Assembly: GCA_000433775.1 (NCBI GenBank)
Contig: HF998484.1
Coordinates: 8,043-19,017 of the forward strand
Length of the DNA: 10,975 nucleotides
Source: Corallococcus sp. CAG:1435
GTDB lineage: Bacteria; Bacillota; Clostridia; Christensenellales; CAG-314
Direction of reading: 5' to 3'
A program made the position numbers and the translations under genes. How positions within the stretch are numbered: position 1 is the first letter of the stretch; every line of letters starts with the position of its first letter. The notes under the pieces are model-generated. The model was not told the origin of the DNA. It saw only the letters and a program-made list of their open reading frames with translations, and ran no database searches. Below are positions 5,155 to 10,975 of this stretch, piece by piece.

Positions 5155-6223
5155 CACGGAAATTTGTTTCGAAGGGCTCAACATAAACCGAACACTGAAC
5201 ATTCTTTCGCAAAAATATCCCCTTTTTGATGTCAAAAGACAGGGAAAACAGTGCAAAATCACCGTTCCTTCACGGGTTTCACGGCAGGTTGTTGCTTTTC
5301 TACAAGATAAGTGCTATAATATTACAAAAATATGCAAAATAGGTGTTGAGGGGTGGAAAGACTTCTTCCGAAGACACTTTTTGCTACCCGTTTTTCTGGC
5401 GGTGCTGTGTCTGGTGCTTTTCGTTGCATCCAACATTTGTTTCGACGTGCGTGTAAGCGGAGATTTTTCCCGTGAAGAGGTGCTGTCGGCGTTGGAAAGT
5501 TGCGGCATAGGTAAAGGCAGTTTCTTGTGGAATTTCAACGCAGACGCTGCGGAAAACAGCGTAGCCAACTCTCTTGACGCAATGTACGCCGTCGTCAACA
5601 GGCAGGGAAGCGTGCTGTACGTAAACGCCGTCAAAAAGAAAGTTGCCGAAACGCCCGTGGACATGCACAGTCGAAGAGATATTGTCGCTCCTTGCGACGG
5701 CACGGTAACGTTTGTACTGTGCGAGCAGGGAACGTGCGCGGTTAAAACGGGCGACGCCGTCAAAAAAGGCGACGTGCTTGTGTACGGTTTGCGAACTTTC
5801 AACGACGGTACCACGCAAGACGTGTACGCCCTGGGCGAAGTGGTGATAAGACAGCAAAGCGTAGGTTTTGCACCTTACACGGGCACAATCACGCAAACGG
5901 TGGAAACGGGAAACACCTGTGTCTACAACGAGGTGCGACTGTTTGGCAAAAACTACGGTTTCGGCTGCGGTTTCGCTTCGTGGAGAGAGCAACGCACGTC
6001 TGTTGTGTTGTATCCGTTGGGCATAACGGTGGAAAGGGTGGTTTGTTTCGAGACGGCAACGGTAACACGTGCCGCCACGTTGGAGGAATGTTTGCTCCAA
6101 CTGCAGGAGCAGGCGTTGCAACAGGCGTTGCAACAGGCAGATTTCACCGTAACGGACACGGTGTACGACGTTACGGCGCAGGGAGTGTACGCCACCGTTT
6201 ACGGCGAAAGGCATGTACGATAG
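5141..6223 (+). CDS. yqfD: Sporulation protein YqfD
   Basis: The protein has 360 residues, somewhat shorter than the roughly 400 of the Bacillus protein. The order is: a cytoplasmic N-terminal domain (1-78), one transmembrane helix (about 79-98), an FtsQ/POTRA-like region (about 103-170; VSGDFSREEVLSAL), and a beta-rich segment (DIVAPCDGTVTFVLCEQGTC, then VKTGDAVKKGDVLVYG at about 201-216) that is characteristic of the family. YqfD is needed for sporulation in Bacillus and probably works in the forespore-engulfing membrane with YqfC; its mechanism is unknown. The ATG lies inside the end of yqfC with no strong Shine-Dalgarno, which suggests coupling. A 12-bp tandem repeat at 6110-6133 gives the repeated ALQQ near residues 325-332. 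A promoter-like sequence lies inside the gene at 5292-5320. Confidence 0.9.
   Translation: MARSNTEICFEGLNINRTLNILSQKYPLFDVKRQGKQCKITVPSRVSRQVVAFLQDKCYNITKICKIGVEGWKDFFRRHFLLPVFLAVLCLVLFVASNICFDVRVSGDFSREEVLSALESCGIGKGSFLWNFNADAAENSVANSLDAMYAVVNRQGSVLYVNAVKKKVAETPVDMHSRRDIVAPCDGTVTFVLCEQGTCAVKTGDAVKKGDVLVYGLRTFNDGTTQDVYALGEVVIRQQSVGFAPYTGTITQTVETGNTCVYNEVRLFGKNYGFGCGFASWREQRTSVVLYPLGITVERVVCFETATVTRAATLEECLLQLQEQALQQALQQADFTVTDTVYDVTAQGVYATVYGERHVR
5292..5320 (+). promoter_or_regulatory. Candidate promoter inside yqfD
   Basis: TGCTATAAT (5312-5320) is a perfect extended -10 element. TTGCTT (5292-5297) sits 17 bp upstream as a partial -35 (three of six). It lies in an AT-rich patch unlike the surrounding coding sequence. 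A start near 5327 could supply phoH, yqfF, ybeY and era in growing cells, independently of the sporulation pair. Coding constraint (codons for Cys-Tyr-Asn-Ile) could also explain it. Confidence 0.35.
6110..6133. repeat. Tandem 12-bp repeat within yqfD
   Basis: CAGGCGTTGCAA occurs twice in tandem (6110-6121 and 6122-6133) and is followed by a partial third CAGGC. It preserves the reading frame and encodes QALQ-QALQ in a predicted helix. This is probably replication slippage in a tolerant region. Confidence 0.8.
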
Positions 6224-6232
6224 GAGGTCAAT

Positions 6233-7189
6233 TTGACTGTTACAAAAAAGATAGAAGTGGAATCGTTGGACGAACTCATCAAACTTTTCGGTGCCTTTGA
6301 CGAAAACATCAGGGCTGTGTGCGAATGTTTCGACGTCAAGGTGGTAATGCAGGACGGGCAAAGTCAACTTATGGGCGAGGACAGGGACGTGGAACGTGCC
6401 CTTGCAGTACTCAACAAGTTGCGCAGTTTCATCTATTCGGGCGAAGCGGTGGACATAGGAAGGGTCAATTACCTTTGCGGTTGCGCCAAAGACGGCAGAC
6501 TGGACGAGGTGGACGAGTTGTTGAACGACGTCGTTGCCATCACCAACAAGGGCAAACCCATCAAAAGCAAAACGGTAGGACAAAAGAAGTACGTCGATTT
6601 GCTCAAAAAGAAAACAATAACTTTCGGCATCGGTCCCGCAGGTACGGGCAAAACCTACCTTGCCGTGGCAATAGCAGTCAACGCCTACAAGGAAAAACAG
6701 GTGGAAAAGATTATTCTCACCCGACCGGCAGTGGAAGCGGGGGAGAAGTTGGGCTTTTTGCCCGGCGATTTGCAGGAAAAAGTCAACCCCTATCTGCGTC
6801 CTCTGTACGACGCTTTGCAGGAAATGCTGGGGTTGGATTCCTTTTCCAAAATGATGGAACGTGGCACGATAGAAATTGCGCCGTTGGCGTACATGAGGGG
6901 ACGCACGCTGTCCAACGCCTACGTCATTTTGGACGAAGCGCAAAACACCACAAAAGAACAGATAAAAATGTTTTTGACAAGATTGGGCGAAAACAGTAAA
7001 ATGGTGATAACCGGCGATCTCACGCAGATCGACCTTCCCGCAGGGCACACTTCGGGACTTAAACACGCTGTAAAGATATTGAAAGACATCAACGACATAG
7101 GAATCATCCGACTGTCGGAAAAAGACGTAGTACGCCATCCGCTTGTGCAGCAAATTGTCAAGGCGTACGAAAACAACGAGGAAAAATAA
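6233..7189 (+). CDS. phoH: PhoH-like ATPase
   Basis: The 318-residue P-loop ATPase of the PhoH family is associated with RNA metabolism and is usually encoded next to ybeY. The N-terminal part (1-100) resembles an RNA-binding KH-like region. The ATPase core has Walker A GPAGTGKT (134-141), TRPAVEAGEKLGFLPGD (163-179), Walker B VILDEAQ (231-237) and ITGDLTQIDLP (259-269), all typical of the family. The start is TTG: AGGAGG (6222-6227), overlapping the yqfD stop (6221-6223), sits 5 nt before it, and no ATG is available nearby. The role is probably in RNA processing or ribosome maturation with YbeY; direct biochemical evidence for the family is limited. Length and motifs are complete. Confidence 0.95.
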   Translation: MTVTKKIEVESLDELIKLFGAFDENIRAVCECFDVKVVMQDGQSQLMGEDRDVERALAVLNKLRSFIYSGEAVDIGRVNYLCGCAKDGRLDEVDELLNDVVAITNKGKPIKSKTVGQKKYVDLLKKKTITFGIGPAGTGKTYLAVAIAVNAYKEKQVEKIILTRPAVEAGEKLGFLPGDLQEKVNPYLRPLYDALQEMLGLDSFSKMMERGTIEIAPLAYMRGRTLSNAYVILDEAQNTTKEQIKMFLTRLGENSKMVITGDLTQIDLPAGHTSGLKHAVKILKDINDIGIIRLSEKDVVRHPLVQQIVKAYENNEEK

Positions 7190-7193
7190 TTCG

Positions 7194-8636
7194 ATGGCTA
7201 AAAAACAAAAACAGATAAACAACATAAAGTGGAAACAGATTGTGTTTTACTACGTTGTTGCCTTCATTTTGTTTTCCGCATTTGCAATAGGAACCAACTG
7301 GGAATTGGCAAAGACGGACAGCGGTGCAAAAATTGCAGTTCAACTCATTGCAACGGCACTGTTGCTTGTATCGCTGGCATTGTACTGTTACTTTGCCGAC
7401 AGAAAGACAATGGAAGCAAGGCGCAACACAGTGGCAATGTTTTCCACGATGGTGATAAACTACATTGCCATACAGTTGCTGTCCATGTGGGACACTTACG
7501 GAATCTACCTTGCGCCTTTTGCGCTGTCTTCGCTTATTCTGTCGCTGATAGTGTCGGGCAAAAGCGGATTTTTCGCCAACTTCGTGTTGGTGATGCTGTA
7601 CTTTATGCAGGGCGTCAACTGGCAGACAAATGCCACCGTAAGCACGGAAAGTTACTTCTATCTGCTGTTTGGCGGAGTGGTGCAGATGGTGTTTGCATCC
7701 TACATTCTGGGCAAGGACTACCGTCGTTTGCGTTACATTTCGGTGGGAATTTTCCTGGGACTTATTGCGGCTCTTTGCACGGCGATAAGTTGCATAATGT
7801 TTGACGACAACTGGTCGTGGGCAAACCTCGGCATAAAAGCGGCGTTGGCATTTGCCAGCGGTATCATCGGCGTTATGCTGATGTTTATGCTGGTGCCTGT
7901 GTTTGAAAAACTTTTCAAGGTTTCTTCCGTTTTCCGTTTTTCGGAAATTGCTTCCAGTGACAACGAACTGATGCAAAAACTGTTTGAAAAAGCCCCCGGC
8001 ACCTACAACCACAGTCTTACCGTTGCCACCTATGTAGAAGCGTGCGCAATGGCGATAGGGCAAAGCGCAGTTATGGCAAGGGCTGCCGCCTACTACCACG
8101 ACATAGGAAAAATGCGCAACCCGTCCTACTTTTCCGAAAACCAGTTGGGAGGAATCAACCCTCACGACGCAATGACGCCGGAAGCCAGCGTAAACATGAT
8201 AAAGTTGCACACTGTAAACGGTCTTGCCATTGCCAAGGAGTACGACCTTCCCAAGGAAGTGCAGGCTGCGATAATGGAACATCACGGCACAATGCCGCTG
8301 AAATTTTTCTATTACAAAGCCAAAAAATACACCGACGGCGATTTGCCTTACGACGGCTACTGCTACGACGGTCCCAAACCGACAAGTAAAATTTCCGCAA
8401 TACTTATGATTTGCGACGCTTCGGAAGCGGCTTTGCGTGCCAGCGGCGACAAGTCCAAGGCGGAAAAAATCGTGGACGACATTGTCAACGAGCGTCTCAC
8501 CTTCGAGCAGTTTTCCAACTGCGACATAACAATGAAGGAAATAGACATCATCAAAAGTACCATCATCACCACGTTTTTGGGAATACGTCACAAACGCATC
8601 AAGTACCCTGAAATCAAAATGGAAGGCGACAAATGA
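7194..8636 (+). CDS. yqfF: Membrane HD-domain phosphodiesterase YqfF/PgpH, short form lacking the extracellular domain
   Basis: The protein has 480 residues from the ATG at 7194, where GAGGAA (7178-7183) serves as Shine-Dalgarno; an in-frame TTG at 7143 has no such site and lies inside phoH. About eight hydrophobic segments lie between residues 15 and 236. The cytoplasmic HD domain has H273, HDIGK (H302, D303), H339, EHHG (H363/H364) and D408, the expected metal-site pattern. Known members (PgpH of Listeria, YqfF of Bacillus, roughly 700 residues) hydrolyse cyclic-di-AMP to pApA. They carry an extracellular 7TMR-HDED domain of over 200 residues after the first membrane helix. Here only about ten residues lie between the first two helices, so that domain is missing. 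Enzymatic activity is likely; external sensing is probably lost or different. The stop overlaps ybeY (ATGA). Confidence 0.93.
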   Translation: MAKKQKQINNIKWKQIVFYYVVAFILFSAFAIGTNWELAKTDSGAKIAVQLIATALLLVSLALYCYFADRKTMEARRNTVAMFSTMVINYIAIQLLSMWDTYGIYLAPFALSSLILSLIVSGKSGFFANFVLVMLYFMQGVNWQTNATVSTESYFYLLFGGVVQMVFASYILGKDYRRLRYISVGIFLGLIAALCTAISCIMFDDNWSWANLGIKAALAFASGIIGVMLMFMLVPVFEKLFKVSSVFRFSEIASSDNELMQKLFEKAPGTYNHSLTVATYVEACAMAIGQSAVMARAAAYYHDIGKMRNPSYFSENQLGGINPHDAMTPEASVNMIKLHTVNGLAIAKEYDLPKEVQAAIMEHHGTMPLKFFYYKAKKYTDGDLPYDGYCYDGPKPTSKISAILMICDASEAALRASGDKSKAEKIVDDIVNERLTFEQFSNCDITMKEIDIIKSTIITTFLGIRHKRIKYPEIKMEGDK

Positions 8637-9109
8637 AAATTCTGTTCACAAACATAGGCACAAAGAGATTTGCCGTCAAAAAAGTGTTGGAATGCGCCCT
8701 CAGACGTTTGGGACAACCCTCCAAACAGTTGGAAATGTCCCTCTCGATAGTGGGCGAAGAGGAAATAAAAGACCTCAACAGCCGTTTTCGCAGTGTGGAT
8801 TCGGTAACGGACGTGCTTTCCTTTCCCACGGTGGATTTGCAACGGAAAGCGGTGGACGTATCTGCTTTTCCGCAAGATACCGACCCTCAAACGGGCAGAC
8901 TCAACATCGGCGACGTGGTAATTTGTCTGCAACGTGCCAAGGAACAGGCGGAAAACTACGGACACAGTCTGAAAAGGGAAATTTGTTTTCTTTCCCTGCA
9001 CGGATTGCTTCATCTGTTGGGCTACGACCACATGAACGCCGAAGATGAAAAACAAATGACATTCTTGCAAAAAGAAATTTTGGACAAGGCAGGGGTAACG
9101 AGGGATTAG
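8633..9109 (+). CDS. ybeY: Endoribonuclease YbeY (rRNA maturation factor)
   Basis: This 158-residue zinc-dependent endoribonuclease acts in 16S rRNA 3'-end maturation and ribosome quality control. The signature HGLLHLLGYDH (123-133) supplies the three zinc-binding histidines H123, H127 and H133 with the family spacing H-x3-H-x5-H. The upstream strand-turn VTDVLSFP (58-65) and GDVVIC (93-98) are also conserved. The ATG overlaps the yqfF stop as ATGA, and GGAAGG (8621-8626) is the likely Shine-Dalgarno, so translation is probably coupled. In Bacillus dgkA and cdd separate ybeY from era; both are absent here. Confidence 0.96.
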   Translation: MKILFTNIGTKRFAVKKVLECALRRLGQPSKQLEMSLSIVGEEEIKDLNSRFRSVDSVTDVLSFPTVDLQRKAVDVSAFPQDTDPQTGRLNIGDVVICLQRAKEQAENYGHSLKREICFLSLHGLLHLLGYDHMNAEDEKQMTFLQKEILDKAGVTRD

Positions 9110-9110
9110 T

Positions 9111-9998
9111 ATGAGAAAAACCGGTTTCATTGCCATTGTGGGACTTGCCAATGCAGGCAAGTCCACATTGCTTAATGCGCTTATCAGACAAAAGGTTTCC
9201 ATTGTTTCTCCTAAGCCGCAAACCACACGAGACAGCATAATGGGCATCTGGACGGACGAGGACAGCCAGATTGTGTTTGTGGACACTCCCGGCTTTTTGA
9301 AAAGTCAAAATGCCTTGGGCGACTACATGCTCAAAAGCATCGACAACGCCGTTGCCGACGTGGACTGTATTCTCACCGTGGTGGACGGACACGACGGCAT
9401 AAACGAAAAGGAACTTGCACAGATAAGAAAGTACCTGCGTAAAGGCGTACCTGTTGTGGTGGCGGTAACGAAAATCGACATCACGCAACCGCCGAAACTA
9501 ATGCCCGAATTGCAAAAACTCAACGAAATCGACGGCATTGCGGAAGTGTACTGCGTTTCCGCAAAACGCAACAAGGGCGTGGACGAACTGCGAGAAGCGT
9601 TGAAAAAGTACCTCACGGGAAGTGAAATGTACTTTGAAGAAGACGACGTTACCGACAAAAGCCAGCGTTACCTTGTGTGCGAAATAATACGTGAAAAGGT
9701 GCTTTTGAGTTGTGAAAAGGAAATTCCCCACGGCATAGGAGTAGTAATAAACAAAATGCAGTGGGACGGCTCAACTTGGGATATCGACGCCACAGTGCTG
9801 GTGGAAAAGGCTTCACACAAACCCATCGTCTTGGGCAAACAGGGCGCAATGATAAAGGCAATAGGCACGCACGCAAGGGAAAGCATAGAAAAAATGCTGG
9901 ACGCAGGCGTGTACCTCACGCTTTGGGTAAAGGTCAAGGAAGATTGGCGCAACAATCCTTCGGTACTCAACGAGTTGGGGTATTCCAATCGCAAGTAG
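9111..9998 (+). CDS. era: GTPase Era, ribosome assembly
   Basis: The 295-residue GTPase binds the 3' end of 16S rRNA and helps 30S maturation. The GTPase motifs are G1 GLANAGKS (11-18), G2 around T38-T39 (PQTTRD), G3 DTPG (58-61), G4 TKID (120-123) and G5 SAK (150-152). The G1 loop reads GLANAGKS where most Era proteins have GRPNVGKS; the invariant G, GK and S are kept. The C-terminal KH RNA-binding domain has GKQG (242-245) followed by the conserved IG..AR..IE helix and L.LWVKV. The ATG is 1 nt after the ybeY stop. The length is normal. Era and YbeY act on the same rRNA end, which suits their adjacency. Confidence 0.97.
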   Translation: MRKTGFIAIVGLANAGKSTLLNALIRQKVSIVSPKPQTTRDSIMGIWTDEDSQIVFVDTPGFLKSQNALGDYMLKSIDNAVADVDCILTVVDGHDGINEKELAQIRKYLRKGVPVVVAVTKIDITQPPKLMPELQKLNEIDGIAEVYCVSAKRNKGVDELREALKKYLTGSEMYFEEDDVTDKSQRYLVCEIIREKVLLSCEKEIPHGIGVVINKMQWDGSTWDIDATVLVEKASHKPIVLGKQGAMIKAIGTHARESIEKMLDAGVYLTLWVKVKEDWRNNPSVLNELGYSNRK

Positions 9999-10012
9999 TG
10001 CGACAGCAAATG

Positions 10013-10041
10013 TTGCCGTGTATTTTTCGCTTTTGTATAAA
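10013..10041 (+). promoter_or_regulatory. Candidate promoter for yqzL-recO
   Basis: TTGCCG (10013-10018; four of six) and TATAAA (10036-10041; five of six) are separated by 17 bp in the largest gap inside the cluster (112 bp between era and yqzL). The expected start is near 10048. The gap also holds an 8-bp inverted repeat, TTGCCGTG (10013-10020) with CACGGCAA (10089-10096), and a GTAAC-C-GTTAC dyad (10068-10078). No terminator is seen here. Confidence 0.4.
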
Positions 10042-10110
10042 GACACTTTCAAAAAAGCAAACTAATGGTAACCGTTACGGAAGTTTCCCACGGCAAAAGG
10101 AGTTTGCAAA

Positions 10111-10245
10111 ATGAAAGACATTGTTTGGAAATTGTTTGAGGAAACGGGCAATCCCGCCTATTACAGGTTGTACAGGGAACTTTCAAATGGACGTAACGAC
10201 AAAAGCGGTGGCGCTGAAAGCCACCGACTACAAAGAAAACGATAA
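10111..10245 (+). CDS. yqzL: YqzL-like small protein
   Basis: The predicted 44-residue protein begins MKDIVWKLFEETGN and continues PAYYRLYREL. This matches the YqzL-like family pattern W-x-x-F-x-x-TG-x-x-x-x-Y-x-x-(Y/F)-(K/R)-E-L, and yqzL lies between era and recO in Bacillus. A strong Shine-Dalgarno, AAAGGAG (10096-10102), is 8 nt before the ATG. The function is unknown. The reading frame runs 59 bp into recO in a different frame, so residues 26-44 are encoded in an overlap. The family core is residues 1-25, and the basic tail is probably unconserved. It is too short to be caught by length-limited gene finders. Confidence 0.8.
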   Translation: MKDIVWKLFEETGNPAYYRLYRELSNGRNDKSGGAESHRLQRKR

Positions 10246-10909
10246 ATTGGTGTGCCTGTATTCTTTGGAACAGGGCAAAATATCCGTGCATGCAAAGGGC
10301 GTACGAAAGGGCGGCGCAAAGTTGAAGTTTGCTTGCGACCAGTTTTGTTTCGGTCAGTACGAACTTGCACAAAACGGCACACGTTTCACATTGAAGACGT
10401 GCGAGCAACTGCACAGTTTCTACGAACTGCGAGAAGACGTTTTTGCCTACTTTGCCGCTTGTGTCATTGCCGAATGTATCGTCAACTACACGGAGGAGGG
10501 CGAAGCGGACGCAGGCGTGTTTGTAACATTGCTGAAAGCGTTGGAGCAGTTGCTTGGCGGCGTCAACGCACTGCTGATAACCCTCAAATTTATTTTGGAA
10601 TTTTTGAAATTGGAAGGCTTTTCTTTGGATTTTTCCAAATGTTCGGTGTGCGGAGCAAGCAACGTGCCGTTGTTTCTGGACAGTCAGCGTGGCGGCGTGA
10701 TTTGCGACGGTTGCCGCAGTGCCGACAGCGTCAGGGTGGATAGCGCCGTAGTTTCGCTTTGCAAAATGGTGGAAAGCCTGCCTATGGAAAAAATCAAAAA
10801 TCTCAACGTTGCCGATTCCCTTTCCAAACAGGCGCTTCAAGTGTGCGGAAGATACATTGCCCACAGTTTTTCGCCGTTGAAAAGTCTTTCGGAGCTGTTG
10901 AAACTGTAA
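10187..10909 (+). CDS. recO: DNA repair protein RecO
   Basis: The 240-residue protein helps load RecA on SSB-coated single-stranded DNA with RecR and RecF during recombinational repair. The N-terminal OB-fold (about 1-80) contains the family stretch GKISVHAKGVRKGGAKLK, followed by a helical domain. A Cys4 zinc site is present at C152, C155, C173 and C176. The start chosen is the ATG at 10187, with AGGGA (10174-10178) 8 nt upstream; it begins MDVTTKAVAL, as RecO proteins do. An upstream in-frame start at 10121 would add 22 residues unlike the family and lie almost wholly inside yqzL. The start lies inside yqzL, suggesting coupled translation. A terminator follows. Confidence 0.94.
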   Translation: MDVTTKAVALKATDYKENDKLVCLYSLEQGKISVHAKGVRKGGAKLKFACDQFCFGQYELAQNGTRFTLKTCEQLHSFYELREDVFAYFAACVIAECIVNYTEEGEADAGVFVTLLKALEQLLGGVNALLITLKFILEFLKLEGFSLDFSKCSVCGASNVPLFLDSQRGGVICDGCRSADSVRVDSAVVSLCKMVESLPMEKIKNLNVADSLSKQALQVCGRYIAHSFSPLKSLSELLKL

Positions 10910-10938
10910 GTAACGGCAAACTTTTCCGAAACAATTTT

Positions 10939-10964
10939 TGCGTACCCAAATGTACGCATTTTTT
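10939..10964 (+). terminator. Intrinsic terminator after recO
   Basis: TGCGTAC (10939-10945) and GTACGCA (10952-10958) form a perfect 7-bp stem with a 6-nt loop, directly followed by six T (10959-10964). It lies 30 nt after the recO stop and probably ends the whole cluster. It is the only clear intrinsic terminator in the window. Confidence 0.88.
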
Positions 10965-10975
10965 ATGTACGGTAG

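Noticed and set aside
6110..6133. Link between AGGCGTTGCAA in yqfD and the same 11-mer at 1321 and 1523
   Set aside because: GCGTTGC-like words are common in this sequence, and similarity does not extend beyond the 11-mer.
7143..7193. TTG start for yqfF 17 codons upstream
   Set aside because: It lies within phoH and has no SD; the ATG at 7194 has GAGGAA at suitable spacing and begins a typical basic N-terminus.
5384..7225. 613-codon open frame on the minus strand opposite yqfD and phoH
   Set aside because: It runs antisense across two clearly recognised genes, has no recognisable domain, and its His/Arg/Phe-rich composition is that of a frame shadow.
7158..8591. 477-codon open frame on the minus strand opposite yqfF
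   Set aside because: Antisense shadow of the HD-domain gene; the composition is His/Arg/Val-rich and no motif is seen.
10065..10142. 24-codon frame starting at ATG 10065 in the era-yqzL gap
   Set aside because: It has no SD, overlaps yqzL in another frame and has no recognisable sequence.
10121..10186. Upstream in-frame start for recO
   Set aside because: The extra 22 residues do not fit RecO, and the ATG at 10187 has its own SD.

Overview
The window looks like a chromosomal segment of a Gram-positive, Clostridia-like bacterium (Bacillota). The main reason is gene order: yqfC, yqfD, phoH, yqfF (pgpH), ybeY, era, yqzL and recO lie on one strand in the order seen in Bacillus and Clostridium relatives. 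yqfC and yqfD are sporulation-associated families, so the lineage probably forms spores or descends from spore formers. The genus cannot be told from the sequence alone. No mobile element, CRISPR array, tRNA or rRNA was recognised.

Layout. Positions 151-1188 (minus strand) encode a membrane-anchored glycerophosphodiester phosphodiesterase. A gene-poor divergent region of about 800 bp follows. It holds a degenerate direct repeat (two copies offset by 202 bp), several inverted repeats, a cluster of TGTTGC words, and a strong sigma-A-type promoter overlapped by a CsoR-type operator. Positions 1991-4835 are a copper-resistance module: a Cu(I) P-type ATPase (copA) with metal-binding domains at both ends, then the copper-sensing repressor csoR. 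From 4876 to 10909 runs the yqfC-to-recO cluster, closed by an intrinsic terminator at 10939-10964.

How the genes work together. CopA exports Cu(I), and CsoR should sense Cu(I) and repress the promoter in front of copA, giving a self-contained autoregulated circuit. The C-terminal domain of CopA looks like a complete CopZ chaperone. An in-frame Shine-Dalgarno sequence and GTG codon precede it, so a free CopZ-like protein may also be made from within copA. The downstream cluster combines a sporulation pair (YqfC/YqfD), RNA and ribosome-assembly factors (PhoH, YbeY, Era), a cyclic-di-AMP phosphodiesterase-like membrane HD protein (YqfF), and DNA repair (RecO). Its genes are tightly packed, with overlaps of 4-59 bp or gaps under 12 bp except before yqfC and between era and yqzL.

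Main points for a second look: the nested copZ start; a YqfF lacking the usual extracellular domain; a 44-codon yqzL that overlaps recO; a CCGATA/TATCGG dyad present both upstream of copA and directly before yqfC; no visible terminator between the copper module and the yqf cluster; and candidate internal promoters in yqfD and before yqzL. All were read by eye, with no database search or folding calculation.
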